NCBI GenBank assembly: GCA_963702595.1
Contig: CAVPDC010000022.1
Coordinates: forward strand, 372,001 to 436,000
Source: JALORV01 sp963702595
GTDB taxonomy: Bacteria; Pseudomonadota; Gammaproteobacteria; Burkholderiales; Burkholderiaceae_F
Reading direction: 5' to 3'
DNA length: 64,000 bases
This document shows, one piece after another, positions 17,540 to 27,857 of this stretch (the first letter of the stretch is position 1; every line of letters starts with the position of its first letter). The notes under the pieces were generated by a model, which was not told where the DNA came from, did not search any database, and was given only the letters and a program-made list of their open reading frames with translations. The translations under genes were made by a program, and so were the position numbers.

Positions 17540-19096
17540 GTGAAGACCACCAATCGTCTTGCGCGCCCGGCAGCGCTGCGGCAACCCGTGCGCCCCTGGA
17601 GCGGGCTCACGACCGGACTCGCCTGCGCCCATCTTGTGCTGGCAGGCTGCGCGACGCCGGGCGACCCGTATGCAGTGGCGCCGGCGGCATCGCAGCTCAC
17701 GCAGGAAGACAGGGTCGGCGAGTGCCTCCGCCTACTCAAGGCGCTGGACATTCGAGTCGATGCAGCCGGTCGGCGCGACGCACAGGAGGTGCGCGTCCCG
17801 GGGTATCCCTACCTGCGGGCGGATCGCTTCACCGAAAGGTGGCTGCCGGCGAACGGCGAGCCGCAGGCGATCGCCGCAGGCAAGCTGGATCGCTTGGCCG
17901 CGCTCGATGCTGAAGCACGCCGCTTCGAGTCGTCCAACCTGTCGGTCTCGGGCAACGAAGCTGATGCGCTCGCGCGTTGCCGATCGGAGCTCATCACCGC
18001 CGCGCGGCCGATGGCCTCTCACGCGGCGGCGTCCGCCAAGGTGCCTGACGCCTATGTCGATGCGCAGCGTCTGGTGGGCCTGTATCCGGTGACGCTGTTT
18101 CCGTTTGCGCTCGGCGTGGCGTCCTGGCAGCAGGCCACGCGTGATCTGTTCGCCACACCTTTTCCCGAACTGCTCGTACGCGGCGAGCGGATCCGCTATG
18201 TTCCGGCGCCCACGAAGTCCGAAGGACCGGTGGCCGGATGGGTGAGCCCGGCTACGGCTACGGCGCTGCGCATGCCGGCGCTGACGCCCGAGCGCACGTG
18301 GCAACTCTTGGTCCAGCATGCGCCGGTACTGATCGTCGATACCGTGGACGGCAACGATCGCATCGGCGCGCTCACGTGGCGTGCGTCGGTCCAGGGCGCC
18401 AGTGTCGCGGTCAACACCTACGATCCCGCGGCCTACGTGCGCGTTGCCTGGACCCAGTTTAACGGCGCGGCTGCGTTGCAACTGGTTTACACGTTCTGGT
18501 TCCCGGCGCGGCCGGCAGCCCACACGCTCGACCTGGTGGCGGGCCATCTTGATGCCGTGGTGTGGCGGGTAACTCTCGATGCCGCCGGCCGGCCGCTCGT
18601 CTACGACTCGATCCATGCCTGCGGCTGCTTCCAGATGTTCTTTCCAACGGAGCGCGTGCGCGAGCGACCGGCGCCGCGCGACGGCGAAGGCCCGCTCGAT
18701 GAATCGCTGTTCGTGCCGCAGGTGCTGTACTCGCCGGCGGCGGACGAGCGTGTCATGGTCTTCCTCGGCGCGCATGACCACAACATCGAGCGCGTCGGCA
18801 TCGACACGAACACGCCCGCGCCGGGCATTCCGTATCGGTTGCTGGACGAAAACGTGCTGCGAGCCCTGCCGGTGCCGGCCGCCGCGGGCGGTGGAACCCG
18901 CAGCATCTTCGGCCCCGATGGCCTGGTACCGGGCACCGAGCGCGCCGAGCGCTATCTTTTCTGGCCCATGGGCGTGCCTTCCGCCGGCCAGATGCGGCAG
19001 TGGGGCCATCATGCGACCGCGTTCGTCGGACGCCGCCACTTCGATGATCCGCACCTGTTCGACCGCTATTTCTCGCTTGCGCCGGGGGCAGATTGA
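17540..19096 (+). CDS. Predicted lipoprotein of about 518 residues, unknown function
   Basis: A lipobox LAGC is followed by ATPGDPYAVAP. A GTG start at 17540 places it at the end of a normal 33-36 residue lipoprotein signal; in-frame ATGs at 17423, 17447 and 17456 would give unusually long leaders, so the start is uncertain. The mature part is a mixed alpha/beta protein with motifs such as HAPVLIVDTVDGNDRIGAL, AWTQFNGAAALQLVYTFWFP and HACGCFQMFFP (two nearby Cys), and WGHHATAFVGRRHFDDPHLF at the C-terminus. These conserved-looking His/Cys patches suggest an enzyme or metal site, but no known family is recognised. Its stop overlaps the next gene's alternative TTG start, indicating one operon with the EEP and ClsB genes. 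Confidence 0.75.
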   Translation: MKTTNRLARPAALRQPVRPWSGLTTGLACAHLVLAGCATPGDPYAVAPAASQLTQEDRVGECLRLLKALDIRVDAAGRRDAQEVRVPGYPYLRADRFTERWLPANGEPQAIAAGKLDRLAALDAEARRFESSNLSVSGNEADALARCRSELITAARPMASHAAASAKVPDAYVDAQRLVGLYPVTLFPFALGVASWQQATRDLFATPFPELLVRGERIRYVPAPTKSEGPVAGWVSPATATALRMPALTPERTWQLLVQHAPVLIVDTVDGNDRIGALTWRASVQGASVAVNTYDPAAYVRVAWTQFNGAAALQLVYTFWFPARPAAHTLDLVAGHLDAVVWRVTLDAAGRPLVYDSIHACGCFQMFFPTERVRERPAPRDGEGPLDESLFVPQVLYSPAADERVMVFLGAHDHNIERVGIDTNTPAPGIPYRLLDENVLRALPVPAAAGGGTRSIFGPDGLVPGTERAERYLFWPMGVPSAGQMRQWGHHATAFVGRRHFDDPHLFDRYFSLAPGAD

Positions 19097-19110
19097 GCCA
19101 GACTCCCGGC

Positions 19111-19920
19111 ATGCTGCTTCGCGTCGCGACGTACAACATTCACAAGGGTGTCATGGGATTGCGCAAGCGCTCCCGCATCCATGACCTGCGCGTCGCGCTC
19201 CATGCAATCGATGCCGACATCTGCTTCCTGCAGGAGGTGCAGGAGCGCAACGAGCGTCTGGCACGGCGGCCCGGCCACCCGAACGGCACCCAGCTCGACG
19301 TGCTGTGCACCGACAGTTACGTGCATCGTGCGTATGGCATGAACGCCGTGTACCCGCACGGACATCACGGCAATGCCATCGTCTCGCGCCATACAATCGG
19401 CCAGTTCCTGAACCACGACATCTCGGACCATGCGCTGGAAAAGCGCGGGCTGCTGCATGCGGTGTCGCACATCGAGTCGAAGCGCGGTCCGCTCGACATC
19501 CACCTGATCAACACGCACTTCGGTCTGATCAAGCGCAGCCGGGTGCGGCAGGCCGAGTTCCTCATCGACTTCGTCCGCAGCGAGGTGCCGGCCGGTGCGC
19601 CGCTCATCATCGCCGGCGATTTCAACGACTGGCAAAAGGGTGTCGACGAGGTCCTGCATCGCGAGCTTGACGTGCTCGAAGCGGCGGCGGAGTTCAACCG
19701 CCGGCAGCGCAACGGTCGCCGGTTCGATCGGTTCATGCCGTGGCGCGAGGCGAATCGCTCGCAGGTCGCGCGGACCTACCCGAGCATGATGCCGTGGCTG
19801 TCGCTGGACCGTATCTACGTGCGTGGCTTCAACGTGCACGAAGTACGCGTGCCGAAGGGCATCGAGTGGTCGCAGCGCTCCGACCACATGCCGCTGATCG
19901 CGGATCTCGAAGTGGCATGA
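19111..19920 (+). CDS. Endonuclease/exonuclease/phosphatase (EEP) family protein, YbhP-like
   Basis: The protein has 269 residues from ATG 19111 (a TTG at 19093 adds six). EEP-fold motifs are in order: LLRVATYNIHKG (Asn), CFLQEVQERN (metal Glu), GNAIVSRH, NTHFGL (His), the catalytic GDFNDW, and the final SDHMPLIADLEV. Such enzymes cleave phosphodiester or phosphomonoester bonds in a Mg2+-dependent way. In E. coli the relative ybhP lies next to clsB (ybhO), as here: the stop codon overlaps the clsB start (ATGA). A link with phospholipid head-group metabolism is inferred from this pairing. Confidence 0.88.
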   Translation: MLLRVATYNIHKGVMGLRKRSRIHDLRVALHAIDADICFLQEVQERNERLARRPGHPNGTQLDVLCTDSYVHRAYGMNAVYPHGHHGNAIVSRHTIGQFLNHDISDHALEKRGLLHAVSHIESKRGPLDIHLINTHFGLIKRSRVRQAEFLIDFVRSEVPAGAPLIIAGDFNDWQKGVDEVLHRELDVLEAAAEFNRRQRNGRRFDRFMPWREANRSQVARTYPSMMPWLSLDRIYVRGFNVHEVRVPKGIEWSQRSDHMPLIADLEVA

Positions 19921-21146
19921 CCGACGGCGAACGTCCGGGCCGCCGGCGTTCCCGCTTCGACATCACGATGCGGCCGCTGGTCTACGGCGGCAACCGGGTT
20001 CATCTGCTCGAAAACGGCGACGAGTACTTCCCCAGCCTGCTCGCGGCGATCGAAGGCGCGGCACGTTCGATATACCTCGAAACCTACATCTTTGCGCAGG
20101 ACGGCGTAGGTCTGCGCGTCAGCGACGCGCTGGCGATGGCGGCCGATCGCGGCGTGGCGGTGCGCGTGATCGTGGACGGCTTCGGCACCGGTTCGTTTGC
20201 CCTGACGCTGAAAGAACGGCTCGAGGCGGTCGGGGCGCAGGTCGTGATCTTTCGCCCCGAACGGTGGTGGCGGCTCGAACGCAGGCTGTTGCGCCGTCTG
20301 CACCGCAAGCTGGTGCTGGTCGACGATCAACTGGCCTTCGTCGGCGGCATCAACATCATCGATGACCACCATCATCCCGATGCGGAAGGATCTGATCTGG
20401 GTCCGCGCTTCGATTTTGCGGTGATGTGCGAGGGGCCGATCGTCGCGCCGATTGCCTACGCGATGAAGCGCCTGTGGTCGACGCTCGAGCTGGTGCAGTT
20501 GCGGCGGCGCGCGGGTTCGCTGCAGGACCTCGCTCTGGAGTCGGTGCCGGCTCCGCTGCCCGACGGCGTGCGTGCGTCATTGCTGCTGCGTGACAACGTC
20601 CGGAACCGGCGCACGATCGAGTACGCAATCCTGGATGCCCTGGGCCAAGCGCGGTCCGATGTGCTGATCGCAATGGCCTACCTTGTTCCCGGTCGTACGT
20701 TCCGCCGGGCGCTCATCGAATGTGCTCAACGTGGCGTGCGGGTGCGGCTGCTGGTCCAGGGTCGGGTCGAATACGCGCTCCAGCACTACGGCCAGGAGGC
20801 GCTTTATGGACAGCTGCTGGCCGCCGGCATCGAGATCCACGAGTACAAGGAGAGCTACCTGCACGCGAAAGTGGCCGTCATCGACGACCGCTGGTCGACC
20901 GTCGGCTCCAGCAACATCGATCCCTACAGCCTTCTGCTGGCGCGTGAGGCCAACGTCGCGGTGTACGACACTGCGTTCGCGCGCGAATTGCGCGCCGACC
21001 TGGAGCGTGCCATCGATGAACGCTCGCGCAAGTTGCAGGCAGAAGCCTTTGCGCGACGCGGCCTGCTGCGGCGTACCCTGAACTGGGTCGCTTACGGCAT
21101 CCTCCGCTTCGCGGCGGTCGCGCTGGCGGGCGGGCGGGATTATTGA
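19917..21146 (+). CDS. clsB: Cardiolipin synthase B
   Basis: The protein has 409 residues from ATG 19917, which overlaps the preceding stop by four bases. Two HKD phospholipase-D motifs are present: HRKLVLVDDQLAFVGGIN (about 122-140) and LHAKVAVIDDRWSTVGSSNI (about 310-330). There is no N-terminal pair of membrane helices, as expected for the ClsB class rather than ClsA; a short hydrophobic C-terminal end may attach to the membrane. ClsB joins phosphatidylglycerol units (and can make phosphatidylglycerol from phosphatidylethanolamine and glycerol in E. coli). Operon with the EEP gene. Confidence 0.93.
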   Translation: MTDGERPGRRRSRFDITMRPLVYGGNRVHLLENGDEYFPSLLAAIEGAARSIYLETYIFAQDGVGLRVSDALAMAADRGVAVRVIVDGFGTGSFALTLKERLEAVGAQVVIFRPERWWRLERRLLRRLHRKLVLVDDQLAFVGGINIIDDHHHPDAEGSDLGPRFDFAVMCEGPIVAPIAYAMKRLWSTLELVQLRRRAGSLQDLALESVPAPLPDGVRASLLLRDNVRNRRTIEYAILDALGQARSDVLIAMAYLVPGRTFRRALIECAQRGVRVRLLVQGRVEYALQHYGQEALYGQLLAAGIEIHEYKESYLHAKVAVIDDRWSTVGSSNIDPYSLLLAREANVAVYDTAFARELRADLERAIDERSRKLQAEAFARRGLLRRTLNWVAYGILRFAAVALAGGRDY

Positions 21147-21355
21147 TGCGCTGCTCGTGTACGCGATGCTGCGCATCGCACGTGCACTCGCAGCGATGAA
21201 GCTACGCGCGCGTCCTTCGGAGCGGCCGGGCGGCCGCGCGCAAGGCAACGGCAGGGGCGCTGCCTTCCGATTGTGGCGCGAGGTCTTAGAGTCGGAGCGG
21301 TGCGGCGCGGGCTTTCCGCTGAGCTAGGCTCTGCCCCTTCGACGGGCGGCGGGGC

Positions 21356-22522
21356 ATGAAGGACTTTTCGTTTGGTGCATTGACGGCCGGCTTCGTGGCA
21401 GTGCTGGTGGGCTACACCAGTTCGGCCGTGATCGTGTTCGAGGCCGCGCGCGCCGCGGGCGCGACACCGGCGCAGACGGCATCGTGGATGTGGGCGCTCG
21501 GCATCGGCATGGGACTCACGACGATCGTGCTGTCGCTGCGCTACCGCATGCCGGTGCTGACGGCGTGGTCGACGCCAGGCGCGGCACTGCTGATCACCGG
21601 TGTCAGTGGCGTGCCGATGGCGGAGATCATTGGCGCCTTCGTGTTGACCGGGCTGGCGATCGTAGTGATTGGATTGAGTGGCGCCTTTGACCGGCTGATG
21701 AAACGGCTGCCGGTGTCGCTCGCGGCGGCGATGCTGGCGGGCGTGCTGCTGCGCTTCGGGCTCGAGGCATTCGGTGCCATGAAGACGCAGTTCACGCTGG
21801 TGTTCGCGATGTTCGTCGTCTACCTGCTGGGGCGGCGCGCCTGGCCGCGCTTCGCCGTGCCGGCAGCGCTGGCCGTCGGTGCCGCGAGCGCCGGCGTGTT
21901 GGGGCTCTTCGGCGAGTTCGATTGGCCGACGGGTCTGACTCGGCCGGTCTTCGTGGCGCCCGAGTTCTCATGGACGGCCGCGATCGGCATTGCGCTGCCG
22001 CTGCTGGTCGTGACCATGGCCTCGCAGAACGTTCCGGGCGTCGCCACGCTGCAGGCGCACGGCTACGCGCCGCCGGTGTCGCCGATCATTGTGACCACCG
22101 GGGTGGCGACGGCCGTGCTGGCACCCTTTGGCGGCTATGCCTTCAACTTGGCGGCGATCACCGCGGCGATCTGCATGGGTCACGAGGCGCATCCCGACCC
22201 GGCGCGGCGCTATGCGGCCGCCGTGGCGGCGGGCGCTCTCTATCTGCTCGTGGGACTCTTCGGCGGCGCCGTGGCGGTCGTCTTCGCCGCGTTTCCGCGC
22301 GAACTCGTGCTGGCGATCGCCGGGCTGGCTTTGCTGGGCACGATCGGCAATGGATTGGCGGCTGCGCTGAAGGACGAAGCGACGCGCGAGGCCGCGCTGA
22401 TCACGTTCGTCATGACCGCCTCGGGCGTGACGTTGTGGTCGATCGGATCGGCGTTCTGGGGCCTGGCTGCGGGGCTGCTGGCGCTGGCCGTGCGCAGCTG
22501 GCGACGCCGGGGCGGGACTTAG
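21356..22522 (+). CDS. benE: BenE-type benzoate/H+ symporter
   Basis: The protein has 388 residues and about 12 transmembrane segments. It matches the BenE family: an N-terminal TAGFVAVLVGYTSSAVIVF, AWSTPGAALL, then NVPGVATLQAHGYAPPVSPI and GYAFNLAAITAAICMG in the second half. The family moves benzoate with protons across the inner membrane. No benzoate-degradation genes flank it, so the true substrate is open. The stop codon overlaps the stop of the convergent gene by four bases. About 210 bases upstream are gene-free. Confidence 0.9.
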   Translation: MKDFSFGALTAGFVAVLVGYTSSAVIVFEAARAAGATPAQTASWMWALGIGMGLTTIVLSLRYRMPVLTAWSTPGAALLITGVSGVPMAEIIGAFVLTGLAIVVIGLSGAFDRLMKRLPVSLAAAMLAGVLLRFGLEAFGAMKTQFTLVFAMFVVYLLGRRAWPRFAVPAALAVGAASAGVLGLFGEFDWPTGLTRPVFVAPEFSWTAAIGIALPLLVVTMASQNVPGVATLQAHGYAPPVSPIIVTTGVATAVLAPFGGYAFNLAAITAAICMGHEAHPDPARRYAAAVAAGALYLLVGLFGGAVAVVFAAFPRELVLAIAGLALLGTIGNGLAAALKDEATREAALITFVMTASGVTLWSIGSAFWGLAAGLLALAVRSWRRRGGT

Positions 22523-23196
22523 TCGCCCCCGCCGCCGCCGCAGCCGCCTCCACCGTCGCCGCTGCTGTCGCCGCCACCCCCGCATCCGCTGCCGCTGCAG
22601 CCGCCGCCGCATCCACCACCGCAGCCGATGTGGCTCGCGCAGTAGCTCGCCGTGCTGCCGGCCGCCGCGAGCGCAGTGCAGTTCAGCGTGTAGCGGAAGC
22701 CGTCTTCGATGACGAGTTGGCCATCGATGGCAAAGAGCAGCGGGACCGCCGTGGCGGCAAGCGGGTCGATGCCGGCGCGGCGGCAGGCCAGCCGCCACGT
22801 ACGCTTGATGCCATCGCTGGCCATCGTGCGCGACGGCATCGCCTCGGTCGGCGTGTGATGCAGGAAGCGTCCGAGCGCCTTCGTGCAGAAGGCCTCGTAG
22901 TTGCGCGTGAACAGTATGAACTCGTGCCAGGCGACGTCGACCACCTGCGACGGCATTGCCAGCATGCGGCGGCCGGCCTTGCGACAGAGGTGGAAGTAGT
23001 CACGCAGCGCCGAGAAAACGAGGTCGAGGTCGCTGTCGGTCAGGTGGGGATAGCGCTTGCGTACCCGTTCGCGGACGCCGCGCGGAAAATCGTACCGGTC
23101 GATGAAGTTGGCCCGTTGGTGCCGCCAGCGAAACTGCAGGAAGCCAGCAGCCACGAGGGCGCCAGCGATGGCGAGGCCGAAGAGCAACGGTGTCAT
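22519..23196 (-). CDS. Glycine-rich domain protein with Cys/Gly tail
   Basis: The protein has 225 residues: one N-terminal transmembrane segment (LLFGLAIAGALVAAGFL), a conserved helical domain (about 30-165) with VVDVAWHEFILFTRNYEAFC and FLHHTP, and a C-terminal 45-residue tail of Gly, Cys and Ser containing about seven Cys. The core matches the so-called glycine-rich domain-containing proteins (COG4278) of proteobacteria, function unknown. The tail is low-complexity; it could bind metal or simply be disordered. Gene order is convergent with benE and divergent from katG. Confidence 0.8.
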   Translation of the reverse strand: MTPLLFGLAIAGALVAAGFLQFRWRHQRANFIDRYDFPRGVRERVRKRYPHLTDSDLDLVFSALRDYFHLCRKAGRRMLAMPSQVVDVAWHEFILFTRNYEAFCTKALGRFLHHTPTEAMPSRTMASDGIKRTWRLACRRAGIDPLAATAVPLLFAIDGQLVIEDGFRYTLNCTALAAAGSTASYCASHIGCGGGCGGGCSGSGCGGGGDSSGDGGGGCGGGGGD

Positions 23197-23408
23197 GGTT
23201 GATCCTTACTGTTCTTTCTCGACCAGTCCTGTTGTTATCGGACGAAACCCGCTGCCTTGAAGGGTGTGGCCGCGCGGTCCCAGAGGTTGGCTCGCCAGGT
23301 TCGCCGTTCGGCGCTATCGATCGCATTGCCAAAGCCAATTTGTCCGAAGGTTGCCCAATCCCTAGACTGGTTCTAGCAGTCAAGCGCAGACAAGCAACGG
23401 AGAGAACC

Positions 23409-25628
<2,220 letters not shown>

Positions 25629-25636
25629 TCCCGACG

Positions 25637-25662
25637 GTGCGGTCTTGGGCATCTGAGACCGC
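25637..25662 (+). terminator. Stem-loop after katG
   Basis: Inverted repeat gcggtct / agaccgc with a ten-base loop starts about ten bases after the katG stop. It has no T-run and so is a weak terminator candidate. Confidence 0.35.
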
Positions 25663-25840
25663 GCCGCAGCACTTATCGACCGGATCGATACGCCGGCGCT
25701 GCAATGAGCGCCGGCTCGGCGCGTGCTCGCCCGCCGCCGCAAGGTAGGAGCGCAGCGAGCAGCGACATCGCGGGATTCCCCCGAGGGGCAGTGCACCGGT
25801 CTCCGACTAAACCGCGCGACCGACTCGCACGATCAATCAC

Positions 25841-25978
25841 ATGCTGAAGCTCTTCCTGATCGACCGCGACGGTATCGGGCGGGAGATCTATGCGCTCGAT
25901 TACCTGCACCCGGCGATGATGATCAACGACATCGAGACGCTGCTGTTGGAGCAGAACGCGAAGTCGGTCGGTCCTTGA
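25841..25978 (+). CDS. Possible small protein of 45 residues
   Basis: ATG 25841 opens a 45-codon frame ending at TGA 25978 with beginning MLKLFLIDRDGIGREIYALD. Codon use is like that of the surrounding genes (almost all third positions G or C), and the sequence is a balanced mix of hydrophobic and charged residues rather than the Arg/Ala/Pro pattern of antisense frames. No clear Shine-Dalgarno sequence is seen and no family is recognised. It may also be the remnant of a longer gene. It lies alone between katG and a convergent hydrolase gene. Confidence 0.4.
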   Translation: MLKLFLIDRDGIGREIYALDYLHPAMMINDIETLLLEQNAKSVGP

Positions 25979-26008
25979 GCCGGTGCCTGCCGGAGCTTCG
26001 CCGGGCTG

Positions 26009-26746
26009 TCATCGCAGCCACTCGTCGACCGTAGCGGCTACCTCCGCACGAATCGCCACCTGGCGCTGCGGGTCAGGTGCGCCGCAGGCGGCGGAGCAGA
26101 CCGGGTCGCCCGGGTTCTCGAAGTCGCAGTGCGTGGCAGCTTCTACCAGTACATCGCGGCTCAGGCGCGGAAGGAATGCGCCCCAACTGTGTGAATTTGC
26201 CCACGCGTTGCACGAGTGCGGCACGGCACGCAGGATGACGGCGGGCGCGCTGACGCGCGCCGCGACATGCAAGCCTTCGCCGTCGCGGTCGACCGGATCG
26301 AGTCCGATCCAGCCTGTAACTCCCGGTGTTCGTGCAGCCGCCAGCAGGCTCGCGAGGCCACCCGCGGAAAATCCGATCAGGACGGTTCTCGCGGGCACCG
26401 GGCCGAGGCGCCCGCCGCGGACGTCGATGACGATCGCGGTCAGGGCGGCAGCGTTGGCGACGGGATCGGCGAGGAACGGCAAATCGGGAACAAGAACCAG
26501 GGCGCCGCGATCCGCCAGTTCGCGGGCAAGCGCGCCCAGGCTCTGCCGGTCGCGCAGGAAGCCGTGGGCCAGCACGACGGTGCCGCGCGGCGCCACCGAT
26601 GGGCGGAAGAGATCGGCCTCAAAACGGCGCTCTGCGACACGGAAGTCCACGACTTCCTCAGCGTTGACGACCGCCAGCGGGCCGCAGGCGCAGAGAATCA
26701 GGCCAGCGCAGCTGGCTCGCCGGAGCAGCGCGAACCAAGTCACCAT
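26009..26746 (-). CDS. Secreted alpha/beta hydrolase
   Basis: The protein has 245 residues. The N-terminus is a signal peptide (ASCAGLILCACGPLAVVNA); CAC could also act as a lipobox-like site but the context is poor. The alpha/beta hydrolase fold is shown by VVLAHGFLRDRQSLGALA (oxyanion region), the nucleophile elbow GFSAGG (Ser), the acidic position in GLDPVDRDG and the catalytic His in EAATHCDFEN. It resembles dienelactone hydrolase/PET-hydrolase-size esterases in layout; the substrate is unknown. Several Cys (HSCNAW, THCDF, CSAAC) suggest disulfides, in line with periplasmic location. Confidence 0.83.
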   Translation of the reverse strand: MVTWFALLRRASCAGLILCACGPLAVVNAEEVVDFRVAERRFEADLFRPSVAPRGTVVLAHGFLRDRQSLGALARELADRGALVLVPDLPFLADPVANAAALTAIVIDVRGGRLGPVPARTVLIGFSAGGLASLLAAARTPGVTGWIGLDPVDRDGEGLHVAARVSAPAVILRAVPHSCNAWANSHSWGAFLPRLSRDVLVEAATHCDFENPGDPVCSAACGAPDPQRQVAIRAEVAATVDEWLR

Positions 26747-26848
26747 GATTGCCTCCGGACTATTGCGCCGGCTTGCGGTGCCGGCGTTAGACTGTTTTCC
26801 GCTTTGCTGAGCCGCAAAGTCCGCATTGACCCTCCAGGAGATTTACCG

Positions 26849-27091
26849 ATGAAGCGCATCACGCTCGCAATTGCAACGCTGCTGTTTTCTGCCGGGGCAT
26901 GGGCCTTCCATTGTCCCGCCGACATGAAGAAGATCGACGAAGCGCTCGCAAAGAACCCGAAACTCACCGCAGAGCAGATGGCCGAGGTCAAGAAGTACCG
27001 CGCTGAGGGCGAGACGCTGCACAAGGCCGGCAAGCATCAGGAGTCGGTCGACACGCTCGCCAAGGCGATGAAGATTCTCAACATTTCATAA
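26849..27091 (+). CDS. Small periplasmic helical protein
   Basis: The protein has 80 residues: signal peptide (ITLAIATLLFSAGAWA) and a 60-residue mature part starting FHCPADMKKIDEALAK, predicted as two or three amphipathic helices with Lys/Glu pairs. The single Cys near the mature N-terminus and the pattern match small proteobacterial periplasmic proteins of unknown role. The Shine-Dalgarno ccaggaga is eight bases upstream of the ATG. A strong intrinsic terminator follows, and the group II intron begins directly after it. Confidence 0.8.
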   Translation: MKRITLAIATLLFSAGAWAFHCPADMKKIDEALAKNPKLTAEQMAEVKKYRAEGETLHKAGKHQESVDTLAKAMKILNIS

Positions 27092-27110
27092 TTGTCCGCT
27101 CGCCCCGCAG

Positions 27111-27137
27111 CGCCGCCTCCGGGCGGCGTTTCTTTTT
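27111..27137 (+). terminator. Rho-independent terminator
   Basis: Seven-base GC stem (cgccgcc / ggcggcg) with loop tccg, followed by tttcttttt. It ends the small periplasmic protein gene. It is also the 5' exon of the group II intron: the intron starts two bases after the T-run. Confidence 0.9.
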
Positions 27138-27138
27138 G

Positions 27139-27767
27139 GTGCGCCCAGCATGGGCGCGATCTTGGAGGTGCAAGTCCTCCCGCGAGCTGACCACAGCGAG
27201 CGAAGTGAAGCGTAACTGCGTGAGGGTGACCGAGCGTGGGAAGGAAGCGTGGAGCGAAACTGCGAGTCGAGGAACACGAAGCGCATGTGAGGCGGCGTCA
27301 GGCAGGGCGAGCGAGCCAATGATCGCGAAGCTCTTGTGGTCAAGGCCGGACGACGTAGATGCGACGACTGTGCGGTGAAGGATCGCGTTCTTACCTGGGG
27401 AGATCTCGCTTTGTGCCTGAAAGGGCGACGGTGATGAGCCGGAGCGAGAAGTCAGCCGAGGCCGTAGTAGCCGCTGATTTGGGGCGAAGGGCCGAAGGAA
27501 TCGGAGGGCATGTCCCTCGGTTCTCTGGACTGGAGGGTCTCAGATGTTCGTTTCGGCGAAGCTCGCCGTGTCGTTGGTCAGGGTGAAGCCCGAGCCGGCG
27601 CTGGCAGTGAGAAACCAGTACGGGCGGATCGAGAACCAGCAGGCTCAGGCGGTGCGTCGGGGAACTCAGCGCGCATCGACCTCAACGATTCCAACCGCCC
27701 GGTGCGGACCCGCATGCCGGGTGGTGTGGGAGGGGCCCGATCAGCGATGATCGGCCCCTATCCCGAT
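27139..27767 (+). mobile_element. Group II intron lacking a reverse transcriptase
   Basis: The 629-base element begins with the group II consensus gtgcg and ends ccctatcccgat. Domain V is 27693-27726: 34 bases whose ends pair (accgcccgg with ccgggtggt), with a ggacc-type loop and the catalytic cgc triad. Domain VI is 27727-27767, a hairpin (ggggcc..gatca / tgatcggcccc) with an unpaired A at 27760, eight bases from the 3' end, the expected branch point. The 5' part has domain I-like hairpins (first gcgccc/gggcgc at 27141-27157). No reverse-transcriptase frame fits in the element; the short frames in it lack RT motifs. It sits immediately after the terminator at 27111-27137 in the same orientation, the insertion preference known for bacterial class C introns. 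Mobility would need a maturase supplied from elsewhere. Confidence 0.85.
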
Positions 27768-27857
27768 TGCGGTTCAATGGGGACAGTTGAATCCTGCTGC
27801 TCGTGTCGACGTGCTCCTGAATTCTGAGTTGCCCTCCAACCGTCGCGTGGCACGGCA

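Noticed and set aside
23197..23408. OxyR binding site upstream of katG
   Set aside because: Partial half-site-like bases were seen (ctagac/gttctag) but not the spaced four-element pattern; not enough to claim.
27510..27827. 105-codon frame within and past the group II intron as a maturase remnant
   Set aside because: No reverse-transcriptase, maturase or endonuclease motif; the frame runs through domains V and VI and out of the intron.
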